Positions 39,050 to 49,528 are shown, counted from the stretch's first letter. The stretch is DNA of 64,000 nt from Allosediminivita pacifica (GCF_003054175.1 NZ_QBKN01000014.1:1-64000); one strand, 5' to 3'. A program made the numbers and translations. Notes: generated from the sequence alone by a model not told the origin.

Positions 39050-39311
39050 CCGCGGTCTGACATGCAGGCAACGGTGCGGAAGCCGCGTTGCGCTTGCCGT
39101 GCAGGCCGCCTTGCGTAACCCGACTGTTTCTGTCAGCGGTATTGTCGAAGCAAGCTTTCCAGGCCAGCCAACACATATCGAATTCCGGTGATCGGGCCCG
39201 CAGGCGGCGGCGCCCGCGGTGCGTGTTGGCCTTGCCTGGGGGCGCCTTCCGTCTGCCGCGTGCTGCGTCCTCGCGGCCCCACGCCGGAGCAGACAGGAGT
39301 TGCCAGTCGTG

Positions 39312-41387
39312 ATGAAACGAGGTTTTGTGATCGCCGCGGCGATCGGTGTGGGGCTGCCTGCGGCCGCGCAGGAGGGGGGCGCGGTCGATCTGGGCACGCT
39401 CGTGCTTGAATCGGAGAGCAACACCACGCTCGTGCAGGAAGGCTACGTCGCCCAAAGCGGCCGCCAGGCCACCAAGGTGGATACCGACGTGAAGCTGATC
39501 CCGCAGAACATCAGCGTCGTGACGCAGGACCAGATCGAGGATCAGGCGCCGCGCACGCTGCTGGAAACCGTGGGCTATTCCAGCGGCACCACCGTGTCGA
39601 ACTTTGCCTTCGACACCCGCTACGATGCGATCTACCTGCGCGGATTTCCGGCCTACTACACCGGTCTCTTCCGAGACGGACTGCGCCAGTACAACGGGCC
39701 GTCCGCATGGTTCCGCAACGATCCCTACAGCTACGAGGGGGTCGCGCTGCTCAAGGGCCCGTCGTCGTCGCTCTACGGTGTGAGCGGGCCCGGTGGCCTC
39801 GTGAACGTGGTCAGCAAGCGCCCGCTGGAGTACACCTTCCGCGAGATCAAGGTGACCACGGGCACCGATGACCGCAAGGAAATGGCCTTCGACTTTTCCG
39901 GGCCGGTGGATGAAGAGGGGCGCTTCAAGTACCGCCTGACGGGGCTCGTGCGCAATTCGGGCACGCCGCTCGAGGGCTATCCCGATGACAAGGTGATGAT
40001 CGCGCCGAGCTTCACCTACGAACTGACGGACCGGACCACCTTCACTTTCCTGGGCGAATACACCGAGGCGACGGTGGGTGGCACCGCATCCTACTACAAT
40101 GACGGGCCAGGATCGGTGTCGCGGCGCTACAACGGCGATCCCGACTACAACGATTTCGATCAGACCCAGTGGCGCGTGGGATACGAACTGGCGCACGAGC
40201 TGACCGATAGCGTCACACTGCGCCAGAAGCTGCGCTATGCCGAAGTTGAAGCGGATCTGGAGTATTCCGGGTTCTACGAGGTCACCGATACGCCCGGCTT
40301 CTTCCGGTACTGGGGGCACTACCTCGAGGATCTCGAGGTGTTTACCGTCGACAACACCGCCGAGTTCCAGTTGGCCACGGGGAGTGTGTCTCACGAGGTC
40401 GTTGTCGGGCTCGACTATACCGAGGCGATCTACGATGCCTATTCGACCGGGACGCAATACGTGTCGGCTGCAGCCACCGACGCCATGGATCCGCCCTACG
40501 CCGGCGGGCAGGAGACGGAGCAATGGGGCATCTACCTGCACGACCAGGTGACGCGCGGGCCGCTGAAGGCCTTCCTGAGCGCGCGCTACGACTGGGTGGA
40601 GACGACGTCGATCGCGGCGGACCGCAGTGAAACCGACACGGATGACGAGGCCTTCTCGGGGCGTGTCGCGCTGTCCTACGAGTTCGGGAATGGCGTGACG
40701 CCCTTCGCCAACTACGCCACCTCCTTCTCGCCGAACATCGGGCGCGTCTACGAGGATCCGGCTGTCGATGAGAGCAGCCCGGCCGAGCCTACGCTGGCGC
40801 GGCAGGCCGAGGTCGGCGTGAAGTACCGCCTTCCGGGCACCGAAAGCCTGATCACCGCCTCGCTCTTCGACATCCGGCAGGAAGACGGCGTGGTGCTGGA
40901 TGCTTCGGCAGGGGAAAACCGGCAGGTGCAGCAGGACATGCATTCGCGGGGCTTCGAGATCGAGGCGCAGGCGAGCTATGCCAGCGGGCTGAATTTGACG
41001 GGCAGCTTTACCCGGACCTTCGTCGAGATCGAGGAAGGTGCCGAGGGGACAGAGGGCAACTTCCTGTCATCGATCCCGGAGAACCAGGCCTCGGTCTGGG
41101 CCTTCTACGCGCCCGAGAGCGGTCCTCTGAAGGGCATCGGGTTCGGTGGCGGGCTACGCTATGTCGGCGAAAGCTGGGGTGATGATGCGAACACCTATCG
41201 CAACGACGACAGGGTGTTTGCGGATCTCGCGGCGTCCTACGACTTCGGGCGGCACGGGTTCGACGGGATGCAGTTGCAGGTGAACGTGAAGAACGTCTTC
41301 GACGACACCAGCCAGACCTGCACGGCGGACTACTGCTATCGCTATGAGGGCCGGACGGCGACGGCCAGCCTGCGGTACCGCTTCTGA
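39312..41387 (+). CDS. TonB-dependent siderophore receptor
   Basis: A 691-residue outer-membrane receptor: signal peptide ([16 protein letters not shown]), a possible TonB box ([10 protein letters not shown], about 22-31), the plug domain with [18 protein letters not shown] (about 64-81), [20 protein letters not shown] and [22 protein letters not shown] (about 146-167, quoted in part), then a 22-strand-type barrel ending YRF. The plug type is that of ferric hydroxamate or similar siderophores. It overlaps the RhtX-like permease by one base. ATG at 39312 is used; GTG at 39309 is equally possible. Confidence 0.93.
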   Translation: MKRGFVIAAAIGVGLPAAAQEGGAVDLGTLVLESESNTTLVQEGYVAQSGRQATKVDTDVKLIPQNISVVTQDQIEDQAPRTLLETVGYSSGTTVSNFAFDTRYDAIYLRGFPAYYTGLFRDGLRQYNGPSAWFRNDPYSYEGVALLKGPSSSLYGVSGPGGLVNVVSKRPLEYTFREIKVTTGTDDRKEMAFDFSGPVDEEGRFKYRLTGLVRNSGTPLEGYPDDKVMIAPSFTYELTDRTTFTFLGEYTEATVGGTASYYNDGPGSVSRRYNGDPDYNDFDQTQWRVGYELAHELTDSVTLRQKLRYAEVEADLEYSGFYEVTDTPGFFRYWGHYLEDLEVFTVDNTAEFQLATGSVSHEVVVGLDYTEAIYDAYSTGTQYVSAAATDAMDPPYAGGQETEQWGIYLHDQVTRGPLKAFLSARYDWVETTSIAADRSETDTDDEAFSGRVALSYEFGNGVTPFANYATSFSPNIGRVYEDPAVDESSPAEPTLARQAEVGVKYRLPGTESLITASLFDIRQEDGVVLDASAGENRQVQQDMHSRGFEIEAQASYASGLNLTGSFTRTFVEIEEGAEGTEGNFLSSIPENQASVWAFYAPESGPLKGIGFGGGLRYVGESWGDDANTYRNDDRVFADLAASYDFGRHGFDGMQLQVNVKNVFDDTSQTCTADYCYRYEGRTATASLRYRF

Positions 41388-42601
41388 TGGCGGGGACGGC
41401 CCGGGGCACGCTGCCGGTGGTTGGGGCCATCGGCGGGGTCTACGTCGCGCAAAGCGTGATCGGGGGGCTGACGTGGTCGGGCCTTCCGGGCGTTCTGCGG
41501 GCGCAGGGGCTGCCGCTGGACCGGATTGGCCTCCTGTCGTTGCTGGTGCTGCCCTGGGCGCTGAAGTTCCTCTGGGCGCCGGCGGTGGAGCGCTACCGGC
41601 TGCCCGCCTCGGGGCGCAACCGCTCGGCCGAGGTGGTGCTGATCGGCGGGCTGGTGTCGGTCTGCGGGCTGACGCTGGCGGGGCTGGTGGGGCCGGTGCC
41701 GGTCGTGGCGGTTTTGGCGCTGTTGTTCGGCGTGGCGCTGTCGACGGCCACGGTGGACATCGCCTGCGACGGCTACGCCGTTGGCGCTTTGCAGGGTACG
41801 CAGTACGGCTGGGGCAACGCGGCGCAGGTGGGCGGGGCCTACGTGGGCTCGGCGCTGGGCGGCGGGGTGTTCCTGGTGCTGGTGGATCACTTCGGCTGGG
41901 GTCTGGGCGTCTGGACAATGGCAGGGGCGGTCTGCCTGCTGGGGCTGCCCTTCGTGCTGATGGCGCGGTCGGACGTCGCCGAGGAGCGCAGCCACATGCC
42001 GCGGCTGCGCAGTGCGCTTGCGCGGCCCGAGGTGCGCAGCGGGTTGCTGCTGGCGGCGCTTTACGTCGTTGCGCAGAAGACCGCGATGGGCATGGTCGGG
42101 CCGTTCTTTGTGGACGCGGGCTTCAGCCTGTCGGCGCTGGGCGTGCTGGGCGGCGCGGGGTCATTGGGGCTTGGCCTTGCAGGGGCGCTCTGCGGCGGCG
42201 CATTGGTGCGGCGTTTCGGGAGCCGGGTGGTGCTCGTTGGGGCGATCGCCGTTCAGGTCTGCCTGCTGGCGCTGGTGGCGCTGTCCTCGCTCGCCGCGTG
42301 GCTGACGCCGCAGGTGATCGCGCCCGTCGCCGTGGTCATCAGCCCGGCGATCATGGCACTGGGCTTCGTGGCGCTTTACGCGCTTTTCATGAAGTGGTCG
42401 GACCCGCGGCAGGCGGGCGTCGACTTTACCCTGTTCCAGTGCATGGACGGGGGCGTCAGCATGGTCTCGGGGAGTGCGGCGGGCTTCGTGGCCGAGCACT
42501 TCGGCTACGGCGTCTTCTTCGCCGTGGCGGCCGCGCTGGCGCTGGGCGCGATCCCGCTGGTGATGCGGGTGAGCCGGCCCGCGCAGCACGCGCGGGCCTG
42601 A
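41387..42601 (+). CDS. MFS permease of the RhtX/FptX siderophore-uptake type
   Basis: A 404-residue, 12-segment major facilitator protein. It resembles the RhtX/FptX (AmpG-related) branch: [20 protein letters not shown] (about 17-36), [19 protein letters not shown] (about 52-70) and [11 protein letters not shown] (about 123-133). Members carry ferri-siderophores across the inner membrane as single polypeptides, replacing an ABC system. Its ATG is embedded in the stop of the receptor gene (CTGATGG), a strong sign that receptor and permease form one import route. No siderophore synthesis genes are present, so a xenosiderophore is likely. Confidence 0.88.
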   Translation: MAGTARGTLPVVGAIGGVYVAQSVIGGLTWSGLPGVLRAQGLPLDRIGLLSLLVLPWALKFLWAPAVERYRLPASGRNRSAEVVLIGGLVSVCGLTLAGLVGPVPVVAVLALLFGVALSTATVDIACDGYAVGALQGTQYGWGNAAQVGGAYVGSALGGGVFLVLVDHFGWGLGVWTMAGAVCLLGLPFVLMARSDVAEERSHMPRLRSALARPEVRSGLLLAALYVVAQKTAMGMVGPFFVDAGFSLSALGVLGGAGSLGLGLAGALCGGALVRRFGSRVVLVGAIAVQVCLLALVALSSLAAWLTPQVIAPVAVVISPAIMALGFVALYALFMKWSDPRQAGVDFTLFQCMDGGVSMVSGSAAGFVAEHFGYGVFFAVAAALALGAIPLVMRVSRPAQHARA

Positions 42602-42608
42602 CCGGGTC

Positions 42609-43793
42609 TCAGGCGTAGGCCGGGTAGCGGCGTTCGCGGAAAAAGGCCACGGTCATGGCGCTGAGGCACACCATCAGGACCGCGACAATCGCGAAGGTCT
42701 CGGAGTATCCCACCGCCGCGATGATCGGTGCGCTGGCCAGCGGCGAGAGGAACTGGCCGAGGAAGATGCTCGTGGCGACCGCACCGGAGGCAAAGCCGCG
42801 CCGGTGCGCGGGCGCGACGTCCAGGACGATCGAGATCAGTGCCGGCATGACGAAGCCCACGGCCAGCCCCAGCAGCAGTGCGCCGACAAGCGCCATGGCA
42901 AGGTTGCCGGAGATCGCGAGCACGCCAAAGGCTGCGGCGTAGCCGAGATACCCGAGCGCGGGCGTCATGGCTCGACCGAGCCGCATGCGGACACGGCCGT
43001 AGAGCAGCGAGAAGATCCCGCCGGAAAGCATCATCACTGCCAGCAAGAGCGCCGCGGCCGTGGGCTCGGGATGCCCGATCGTGGCCAGGAAGTAGGGCGC
43101 CTGCGTCGGGATCAGGTAGAAGCAGACGAAGGTCAGGCCGCCCAGGGTGACAACGGCGATCAGCTTGGCCATCCAGCCTTCTTCGCCGTCGTCCGCAGGC
43201 ATCTGGGCGCGCTCTTCCGCGGTCGGGCGCCTCGGTTCGGTCAGCGAGATCCAGAAGACGGGCAGGTAGACCAGCGCGATAAGGTAGATGGCGAAGGGAA
43301 AGAATGGCGACCGGTCGGCCAGCGCACCGGCGATCAGCAGGAAGACGAAGCCGCCGAGGTTGGTGGCAGCGATCTGGATGCCCATGAAGCGGCCGCGCAT
43401 CGGGCCGTCGAAGTAGTCGCCGATGAGTGCGGTCTGGGCGGTCATGATGAAGGCCACGGCGATGCCGAGCATCATGCGGCTGACGAGGATGGCGGGGAGC
43501 GAGTCCAGCCAGAGCCCGGCGCTGCCGGTCAGCGCGAAGAGCACCACGCCGATCAGGAGTTGCCGGCGCTTGCCGAAGCGGTCGGCGAGGGCGCCGGCGA
43601 AGGGGGCGACTGCCGCGACCAGCAGGGCCGGCGCTGTCACAAGGAGCCGTACGATTAGAGCGGCGTTGGGCGTGCCATCGAAGGCCGCTTCGATCCCGGG
43701 CAGGGCGGGTGAAATGATGGAATTGGACAGGATCGTCAGGGTGGCGGCGAGCAGCAGCGCCACGACCCGTGCATCCTTGAACAAAGAGAGCAT
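42609..43793 (-). CDS. MFS efflux-type transporter
   Basis: A 394-residue, 12-segment major facilitator of the drug-efflux type: GALADRFGKRRQLLIGV (about 67-83) is the loop 2-3 motif and SRMMLGIAVAFIMTAQTAL (about 105-123) a typical segment 4-5 region. A cytoplasmic linker rich in acid residues (PADDGEEGW) divides the halves. It is transcribed divergently from a TetR gene, and the large palindrome at 43977 lies between, so it is the probable target of that repressor. Substrate unknown. It converges on the siderophore permease. Confidence 0.9.
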   Translation of the reverse strand: MLSLFKDARVVALLLAATLTILSNSIISPALPGIEAAFDGTPNAALIVRLLVTAPALLVAAVAPFAGALADRFGKRRQLLIGVVLFALTGSAGLWLDSLPAILVSRMMLGIAVAFIMTAQTALIGDYFDGPMRGRFMGIQIAATNLGGFVFLLIAGALADRSPFFPFAIYLIALVYLPVFWISLTEPRRPTAEERAQMPADDGEEGWMAKLIAVVTLGGLTFVCFYLIPTQAPYFLATIGHPEPTAAALLLAVMMLSGGIFSLLYGRVRMRLGRAMTPALGYLGYAAAFGVLAISGNLAMALVGALLLGLAVGFVMPALISIVLDVAPAHRRGFASGAVATSIFLGQFLSPLASAPIIAAVGYSETFAIVAVLMVCLSAMTVAFFRERRYPAYA

Positions 43794-43887
43794 CTCGGAG
43801 GGCTTTCTCGATGAGCGGGGACACGGCGGGTGGCCCCGGTATTCCGGAAGGAGGCCGCCGGCGAAGCCCGGCGGGCACAGACGAACG

Positions 43888-43920
43888 AAGCACGCCGTCC
43901 GGTACCCGGGCGGCGTGCTT
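43888..43920. other. Strong hairpin in the MFS/TetR intergenic region
   Basis: Perfect 10-bp outer arms AAGCACGCCG (43888-43897) and CGGCGTGCTT (43911-43920) with an inner CCGG/CCGG pair form a stable stem-loop. It would lie in the 5' leader of the minus-strand MFS transcript, about 95 bases before the start codon, and is followed on either strand by only a short T-run. Confidence 0.6.
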
Positions 43921-43976
43921 TGGCGATGTCCCGGCCCTGCGACGTCACGGCATCGCTGCGGGCTTGCGGGGCTGAA

Positions 43977-44010
43977 ACTTACAACTTACATCACTGTGTA
44001 ACTTGTAACT
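43977..44010. promoter_or_regulatory. Probable operator of the TetR/MFS pair
   Basis: A 34-bp imperfect palindrome: left arm ACTTACAACTTACA (43977-43990), six-base spacer, right arm TGTAACTTGTAACT (43997-44010). Arms match at 12 of 14 positions, and each contains two TTACA-like half-sites. It lies 25 bases upstream of the TetR start, in the only intergenic space shared with the divergent transporter gene. Confidence 0.75.
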
Positions 44011-44034
44011 CCCCTTTCGTCAAGGAGGTCATTC

Positions 44035-44673
44035 ATGCCCCGTACCGGACTGTCCGCGGACGAACTGCGCGAAAAGGCGATCGGCATCACGCTGGAAAAG
44101 GTCCGCCGCGACGGCTTCGGCAAGCTGCACCTGACCGAGGTGGCGCGCGAGCTCGACATCAGCCATGCCGCGCTCTACGCGCATTTCACCTGCAAGGCGG
44201 CGCTCAAGGATGCGGTCAAGGCGCGCTGGTTTGCCGAGGCCGAAGCGATGCTGACCGCCGAGGCGCAGGGCGCCGGCGCGCCGCGCGACCGCATCGAGCG
44301 CTGGTTCCTGAGGCGCTACGCGATGATCTCCGAACGGGCGGCGCTGGACGCAGAGCTTTACCGCACCTTCGATGCCGCGACCGCCCGGCGCAGCCCTGTG
44401 GTGGCTGGCTATCTGGAGCGTCTTCGCGATCAGCTTGCCGACCTGCTTGTCGAGGCGGGGCTCGGCGGCGCGGAGCCTGCCGCGGCGGCGGATTTCCTGC
44501 TCGACGCGATGGCGGCCTTTCACCACCCGAAGCTTGTCGTCGAGACAATCGGCGAGGACCGGACCCCGCGGCTGCGCCGGATCCTGGCGCATGTGCTTGA
44601 CGGCATGTCGCGTGAGGCGGGGCAGGCCACGCCGTCGCCCACCGGTGTCGGACGGTTCGCCGCCTCGGCCTGA
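44035..44673 (+). CDS. TetR family repressor
   Basis: A 212-residue regulator. The N-terminal helix-turn-helix is clear: LTEVARELDISHAALYAHFTCKAAL at about residues 38-62 (quoted in part). A helical ligand domain follows, ending with a flexible Pro/Ser-rich tail (ATPSPTGVGRFAASA). AAGGAGGTCATTC is a strong ribosome-binding site. Divergent orientation to the MFS transporter and a large palindrome between them suggest self-control plus repression of the transporter until a ligand binds. Confidence 0.92.
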   Translation: MPRTGLSADELREKAIGITLEKVRRDGFGKLHLTEVARELDISHAALYAHFTCKAALKDAVKARWFAEAEAMLTAEAQGAGAPRDRIERWFLRRYAMISERAALDAELYRTFDAATARRSPVVAGYLERLRDQLADLLVEAGLGGAEPAAAADFLLDAMAAFHHPKLVVETIGEDRTPRLRRILAHVLDGMSREAGQATPSPTGVGRFAASA

Positions 44674-44723
44674 GCCGGAAGCCCGGGCCGGGGCGGCTAC
44701 TTTTGCGCAGGGTCAGCGCGCCG

Positions 44724-46277
44724 TCAGGCGCGCTGCGGATCCAGAGTGATCGACCAGAGCTCGGTATCGGCCACATCCATCAGCCGCACGGTCATCTGCT
44801 CGGTATCGCCGTCGATGTCGACGAGGCCGAAGAACTGGAGGCCGGACGAGGGCGGCAGGTTGGCCTGACCCTCGGCAGGGGCCTTCACGAAGCGTTCCTC
44901 GGGGCCGAAGGTCATGTCGAGCGCGTTGGGCCCGAAGGTGCCCGCGTGCAGCGGGCCCGAGACGAATTCCCAGAACGGTTCGAAATCCTGGAATTGCGCC
45001 TTTTCGGGGTTGTAGTAGTGCGCCGCGGTGTAGTGCACGTCGGCGGTGAGCCAGACGGTGTTGCGGATGTTGGCCACCTTGATGAACCGCAGCAGCTCTG
45101 CGAATTCCAGCTCGCGGCCCTTGGGGGCGCCGCCGTCACCATTGGCCACGGCCTCGACGCCGGACTGGTCGGCCCAGTTGTCCCAGACCACCACACCGAT
45201 GGGCATGTCGCAGGCGATGACCTTCCAGGTGGCGGTGGAATTGGCGAGTTCGCGCTTGAGCCAGGCGAGCTGCTCAGCGCCGAGCACACGGCTTTCCTCG
45301 GTGATCTCGCCCGACATGCCGTCGTTGTTGGGCCCGCGGTAGCTGCGCAGGTCGAGGAAGAAGATGTCGAGCATGGGGCCGTAGTTGATCTTGCGGTAGA
45401 TCCGGCCCGGCTCGGCGGGGGTGTAGGAAATCGGCGTCAGTTCGTGAAAGGCGCGGGCCGAGCGGGCGGCCAGCAGGGCGATGTTCTTTTCGGTATAGGC
45501 GTCGCCCAGCACCTTGGAGGCGGACCAGTTGTTGGTCACCTCGTGGTCGTCCCACTGGTAGAAGGTCGGCACGGCGGCGCTGAGGGCGCGCACGTGTTCG
45601 TCCATCATGTTGTACTTCCACTGGCCGCGGAATTCGTCGAGAGTCTCGGCCACCTTGGACTTGGCCTCGGTCAGCACGGTGTTCTTGAAGGTGGCGCCGT
45701 CGGCGGCGGTCACCTCGTCCTCGTGCAGCGGGCCGTCGGCATAGATGGTGTCGCCGGAGTGGATGAAGAAATCGGGCTCGTGCTGGTGCATCGTCGCGTA
45801 GGTGCGCATGCCGGCCTCGTCGATGCCGTAGCCCTGGCCCGCGGTGTCGCCGGACCAGACGAAGCGCACGTCGCGGCGCGCGGTCGGCGCGGTGCGGAAG
45901 TGGCCGGTGACGGGATCGGAGATGGCGTTGACGTCCGACAGATCCTGCGCGGTGAAGCGGTAGAAGATGTCCTGGTCGGAGGGCAGGCCGTCGACCAGGC
46001 GCTTCACGGCGAAGTCGCTTTGCGGCAGTGCGTCCATCGGGGGCAGGCGGCGGGCGTTGGCGAAGTCTTCGGTGGTGGAGACTTCCATCATCACCTTGGC
46101 CGGGCGGTCGGTGCGGGTCCAGATCATGCCCGAGCCGGTGCGCACATCGCCGGACTGCACCCCGTGTTCGAAGATCGGGGCGGACTGGGCGCGCAGGATG
46201 GAGGGCGTTGCCAGTGCTGCGGTCATGGCGGTGCCGCTGGCAAGGAAGCGGCGGCGGGACAGGGTCATACGGGGCAT
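44724..46277 (-). CDS. phoD: Alkaline phosphatase D (PhoD), Tat-exported
   Basis: A 517-residue secreted phosphatase/phosphodiesterase. The N-terminus has a twin-arginine signal (LSRRRFLASGTAMTAALA). Metal-site segments are VWSGDTAGQGYG (about 140-151), FIHSGDTIYADG (about 171-182), YQWDDHEVTNNW (about 240-251) and LTADVHYTAAHYY (about 412-424), as in Ca/Fe-dependent PhoD. It scavenges phosphate from organic esters in the periplasm. A three-repeat Pho-box-like sequence lies 83-111 bases upstream, so induction by PhoB under phosphate limitation is likely. Confidence 0.93.
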   Translation of the reverse strand: MPRMTLSRRRFLASGTAMTAALATPSILRAQSAPIFEHGVQSGDVRTGSGMIWTRTDRPAKVMMEVSTTEDFANARRLPPMDALPQSDFAVKRLVDGLPSDQDIFYRFTAQDLSDVNAISDPVTGHFRTAPTARRDVRFVWSGDTAGQGYGIDEAGMRTYATMHQHEPDFFIHSGDTIYADGPLHEDEVTAADGATFKNTVLTEAKSKVAETLDEFRGQWKYNMMDEHVRALSAAVPTFYQWDDHEVTNNWSASKVLGDAYTEKNIALLAARSARAFHELTPISYTPAEPGRIYRKINYGPMLDIFFLDLRSYRGPNNDGMSGEITEESRVLGAEQLAWLKRELANSTATWKVIACDMPIGVVVWDNWADQSGVEAVANGDGGAPKGRELEFAELLRFIKVANIRNTVWLTADVHYTAAHYYNPEKAQFQDFEPFWEFVSGPLHAGTFGPNALDMTFGPEERFVKAPAEGQANLPPSSGLQFFGLVDIDGDTEQMTVRLMDVADTELWSITLDPQRA

Positions 46278-46359
46278 GGATCTCTCACTCGGATGTTGCT
46301 GGAAGCTGCAAACGCCCGCAGGAGATCCGTCGCGGATGTAACGGCAGCGCGTGCGATAT

Positions 46360-46388
46360 CTGACGGTTTGACGAAAGCTTTGTGACAG
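46360..46388 (-). promoter_or_regulatory. Pho box upstream of phoD
   Basis: On the minus strand CTGTCAC-AAAG-CTTTCGT-CAAA-CCGTCAG repeats a CTGTCAT-like 7-mer every 11 bases with A-rich spacers, the PhoB-binding pattern. The three units match 6, 5 and 5 of 7 positions. Its location, 83 bases before phoD, fits an activator site. Confidence 0.65.
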
Positions 46389-46505
46389 GTGCCTGCCGGG
46401 GCGCCCCGAATCCGCCTTGCACGAGCCGGACCCCTTGCATAGAAGACCCCAAATTCATCCGGGCGGCCCGAGTATGTCCGCCGAACCGCAATCACGAGGA
46501 CTCGA

Positions 46506-47837
46506 ATGCAGGTCACCGAGAAGCAGAACGAGGGTCTGAAACGGGCCTACGCGATCACCGTCACCGCCGACGAGCTGGACGCCAAGGTCAACGAAAAGCT
46601 GACCGAAGCCCAGCCCGAGATCGAGATGAAGGGCTTTCGCAAGGGCAAGGTGCCGATGGCGCTGCTGAAGAAGCAGTTCGGCGAGCGCCTGCTGGGCGAG
46701 TCGATGCAGGAAGCCATCGACGGTGCCATGAACGAGCACTTCGAGCAGACCGGCGACCGCCCCGCGGCCCAGCCCGAGGTCAAGATGACCAACGAGGAAT
46801 GGAAGGCCGGCGACGACGTGCACGTCGAGATGAGCTACGAGGCGCTGCCCGACGTGCCGGATCTCGACTACTCGCAGATCGAAGTGGGCAAGATGACCGT
46901 GAAGGCAGATGACGCCGCGGTCGACGACGCGCTCAAGAGCCTTGCCGAGAACGCGCAGGACTTCGAGGACCGCGCCGAGGGCGAGGCTGCCCAGGACGGC
47001 GATCAGGTGGTCATCGACTTTGTCGGCAAGATCGACGGCGAGGCCTTCGAGGGCGGCGCTGCCGAGGATTACCCGCTGACGCTGGGCTCCAACAGCTTCA
47101 TCCCCGGTTTCGAGGAGCAGCTGACGGGTGTGAAGGCCGGCGACGAGAAGGCCGTCGAGGTCAAGTTCCCCGAGGAATACGGCGCCGAGAACCTTGCCGG
47201 CAAGGACGCGGTCTTCGATGTGACCGTGAAGGCCGTGAAGGCGCCGAAGGCCGCCGAGGTCGACGACGAGCTGGCCAAGAAATACGGTGCCGAGGATCTC
47301 GAGTCTCTGAAGGGCCAGATCCGCGAGCGGCTGGAAGCCGAGTATGCCGGTGCTGCGCGTCAGGTGATGAAGCGCAACCTGCTCGACAAGCTGGACGAGA
47401 TGGTGAGCTTCGAGCTGCCGCCGAGCCTTGTCGAGGCCGAGGCCAAGCAGATCGCGCACCAGCTCTACCACGACGAGCACCCGGACGATCACGGCCACGA
47501 CCACGGCGAGATCGAGCCCACCGACGAGCACAAGAAGCTGGCCGAGCGCCGCGTGCGTCTTGGGCTGCTGCTGGCCGAGCTGGGTCAGAAGGCCGAGATC
47601 GAGGTGACCGACGCCGAGATGACGCAGGCGATCATGAACCAGGCACGGCAGTACCCGGGCCAGGAGCGCGCCTTCTTCGACTTCGTGCGCCAGAACCCGC
47701 AGATGCAGCAGCAGATGCGCGCGCCGATCTTCGAGGACAAGGTCATCGACCACATCGCCGAGCAGGCGACCGTGACCGAGACCGAGGTCACCAAGGAAGA
47801 GCTGGAAAAGGCGGTCGAGCAGCTCGACGAGGAGTGA
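46506..47837 (+). CDS. tig: Trigger factor
   Basis: A 443-residue ribosome-bound chaperone with peptidyl-prolyl isomerase. The N-terminal domain has the ribosome-docking loop [18 protein letters not shown] (about 43-60). The FKBP domain runs about 150-235 ([20 protein letters not shown]), followed by a helical C-terminal domain. A His/Asp-rich patch (DDHGHDHGE, about 325-333) is an unusual local insertion that could bind metal. GAGGACTCGA precedes the ATG. It ends at a strong terminator. Confidence 0.97.
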   Translation: MQVTEKQNEGLKRAYAITVTADELDAKVNEKLTEAQPEIEMKGFRKGKVPMALLKKQFGERLLGESMQEAIDGAMNEHFEQTGDRPAAQPEVKMTNEEWKAGDDVHVEMSYEALPDVPDLDYSQIEVGKMTVKADDAAVDDALKSLAENAQDFEDRAEGEAAQDGDQVVIDFVGKIDGEAFEGGAAEDYPLTLGSNSFIPGFEEQLTGVKAGDEKAVEVKFPEEYGAENLAGKDAVFDVTVKAVKAPKAAEVDDELAKKYGAEDLESLKGQIRERLEAEYAGAARQVMKRNLLDKLDEMVSFELPPSLVEAEAKQIAHQLYHDEHPDDHGHDHGEIEPTDEHKKLAERRVRLGLLLAELGQKAEIEVTDAEMTQAIMNQARQYPGQERAFFDFVRQNPQMQQQMRAPIFEDKVIDHIAEQATVTETEVTKEELEKAVEQLDEE

Positions 47838-47860
47838 TCCCGCCGGATCCGGACGTAATG

Positions 47861-47891
47861 AGGGCCGCCCTTCGGGGCGGCCCTTTTTCTT
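47861..47891 (+). terminator. Terminator of tig
   Basis: Ten-bp arms AGGGCCGCCC/GGGCGGCCCT with a TTCG loop (47861-47884) are followed by a T-run to 47888, 24 bases after the tig stop. Confidence 0.95.
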
Positions 47892-47915
47892 TGCTCGGAT
47901 GACGCGGGACAGGGG

Positions 47916-47997
47916 TGTCCCGGGCCGGGACATCCTTTCGGATAAGGGAAATCAATGGGTTAAGTAGGCTACTTAACCCTCTGTTAGGAATGTCCCC
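47916..47997 (+). repeat. Dispersed palindromic element, copy C
   Basis: The 17-bp palindrome TGTCCCGGGCCGGGACA (47916-47932) is followed by 16 variable bases, AATCAATGGGTTA, a 10-base spacer, TTAACC, CTGTTA and TGTCCCC. In this copy the middle is itself an almost perfect palindrome, with arms GGGTTAAGTAG/CTACTTAACCC. It lies between two convergent genes, tig and the chemotaxis receptor. Confidence 0.87.
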
Positions 47998-48018
47998 GAG
48001 TCTGCGGAGTCGACCCGA

Positions 48019-49383
48019 TCACGCGCGGCGCTTGCCGGCCCCCTGCATCGGCGGGTCGCCGACCTTCCAGCCGCCCGGCTCCTCGGGGGAGGTGCGGAAG
48101 TGCGCGACCTCGTTGTTGAGCGACTGGGCGTCATTGGCGAGAGAGCGGCTGGCATCCGTCGTCTCGGAGACCATGGCGGCGTTCTGCTGGGTGACCTTGT
48201 CGAGCTGCGAGATGGCGGTGTTGATCTCGCTGAGGGTGCCGGACTGGTCCGAGAGGCTGCGGGCGACCTCGGTGATGCGGCCCGTGATCTCGCTCACGCC
48301 CTCGAAGATGCGGGAGAGTTCGGCGCTGCCGTTGTTCACGAGCTCGGCGCCCTCGGTCACATGCTCGGAGCTTTCGCGGATGAGGGCCTTGATCTCCTGG
48401 GCGGATTCGGCGGAGCGCTGGGCGAGACCGCGCACCTCGGAGGCGACGACGGCGAAGCCGCGTCCGGCCTCGCCCGCGCGGGCGGCCTCGACCCCGGCGT
48501 TGAGGGCGAGCAGGTTGGTCTGGAAGGCGATGTCGTCGATGACGGTGACGATCTGCGAGATCTTGCCCGAGGACTGTTCGATCCGCTCCATGGCGGCGGT
48601 GACCTGCGCTACGAGATCGCCGCTGGATTCCGCGGCGGCGCTGGTCTGGCGGGCGACCTCAGTGACGTTGCGCGCGTTCTCGGCGGCTTCGCTGGCGCTG
48701 CTGGTGAGCTCCTGCACGGCGGCGGCGCTTTCCTCGAGGGTGGCGGCCTGGGTTTCGGTCCGCGCCGAGAGATCGTCGGATGACTGGCCGAGCGCGCCGG
48801 AGGTGGCACCGATCGTGGCGGTGATCGCCTTCACGTTGCCGACCATGTCGGCCATCTGTTCGGCGGCGGCATTGTAGGCGGTGGCGAGCTTGTCCATGTC
48901 GGGCAGGCTGCTCCCTGGGACACGGTGGGTCAGGTCACCCTCGCGCAGGTGGTAGAGCCCGCGCGCAAGCCCGAAGACGCAGGTCGTGCGTTCGGTGACG
49001 TCCGAGGCGACCTTGACCACGCGTGTGACATTGCCCGCGGCGTCGGTGACGGGGGCGTAGGTCGCCTGGATCCAGATGCGCCCACCGGATTTCGTCCTGC
49101 GTGGGAAGTTGTCGGAGAAGCTTTCGCCTGCCGCGAGTCGTGACCAGAACTGGCGATATTCGTCCGTGTCGCGGAACTGTTCCTCGACGAACATCGAGTG
49201 ATGCTTGCCGACGATTTCCGCGGAGGTGTATTCCAGTGCGTTGAGGAAGTTGTCGTTCGCCTGCAGGATCGTTCCGTCGGGGGTGAAATGGATCACCGCC
49301 TGCGTGTTCATGACCATCTGCAGGAGCGCAGCGTCAGCGGCATCTTGAGTTGGGGCAGGGGCCCGGCGGGCAAAAAGAGGCAT
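48019..49383 (-). CDS. Soluble PAS-domain methyl-accepting chemotaxis protein
   Basis: A 454-residue receptor without a membrane segment, so cytoplasmic. Residues about 15-135 are a PAS domain ([24 protein letters not shown]-type start, then the PAC part [24 protein letters not shown]) that may hold haem, flavin or another ligand. A HAMP-like segment and a long signalling coiled coil follow, whose hairpin tip [19 protein letters not shown] lies near 285-303. There is no NWETF-type CheR-binding tail. No other chemotaxis genes are near. It is convergent with tig, separated by the repeat element. Confidence 0.9.
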   Translation of the reverse strand: MPLFARRAPAPTQDAADAALLQMVMNTQAVIHFTPDGTILQANDNFLNALEYTSAEIVGKHHSMFVEEQFRDTDEYRQFWSRLAAGESFSDNFPRRTKSGGRIWIQATYAPVTDAAGNVTRVVKVASDVTERTTCVFGLARGLYHLREGDLTHRVPGSSLPDMDKLATAYNAAAEQMADMVGNVKAITATIGATSGALGQSSDDLSARTETQAATLEESAAAVQELTSSASEAAENARNVTEVARQTSAAAESSGDLVAQVTAAMERIEQSSGKISQIVTVIDDIAFQTNLLALNAGVEAARAGEAGRGFAVVASEVRGLAQRSAESAQEIKALIRESSEHVTEGAELVNNGSAELSRIFEGVSEITGRITEVARSLSDQSGTLSEINTAISQLDKVTQQNAAMVSETTDASRSLANDAQSLNNEVAHFRTSPEEPGGWKVGDPPMQGAGKRRA

Positions 49384-49504
49384 CCGGCGATCCTTAGCTG
49401 GAAGGCAACAACGATGCGGACCCTAGAGCCAACAATTTTACGGTTGATGAAGATTTTCCGGCAGTTTGCGAGGAAGGCCCCGTTTCATGCCGGTGGCTTC
49501 GCGT

Positions 49505-49528
49505 GGCCCGGGCGCAAGCGCCCGGGCC
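49505..49528 (-). terminator. Hairpin behind cpdB
   Basis: Perfect 11-bp arms GGCCCGGGCGC/GCGCCCGGGCC separated by two bases lie 7 bases after the cpdB stop on the minus strand. There is no T-run, so this may be a weak or factor-assisted terminator. Confidence 0.6.

Noticed and set aside
39050-39311. Cobalamin riboswitch before the TonB-dependent receptor
   Set aside because: AGACAGGAGTTGCC near the start codon recalls the B12 box, but the rest of the conserved core is missing and the receptor is of siderophore type.
43926-43951. Fourth copy of the dispersed palindromic element
   Set aside because: GATGTCCCGGCCCTGCGACGTC matches only part of the palindrome and none of the internal blocks follow.
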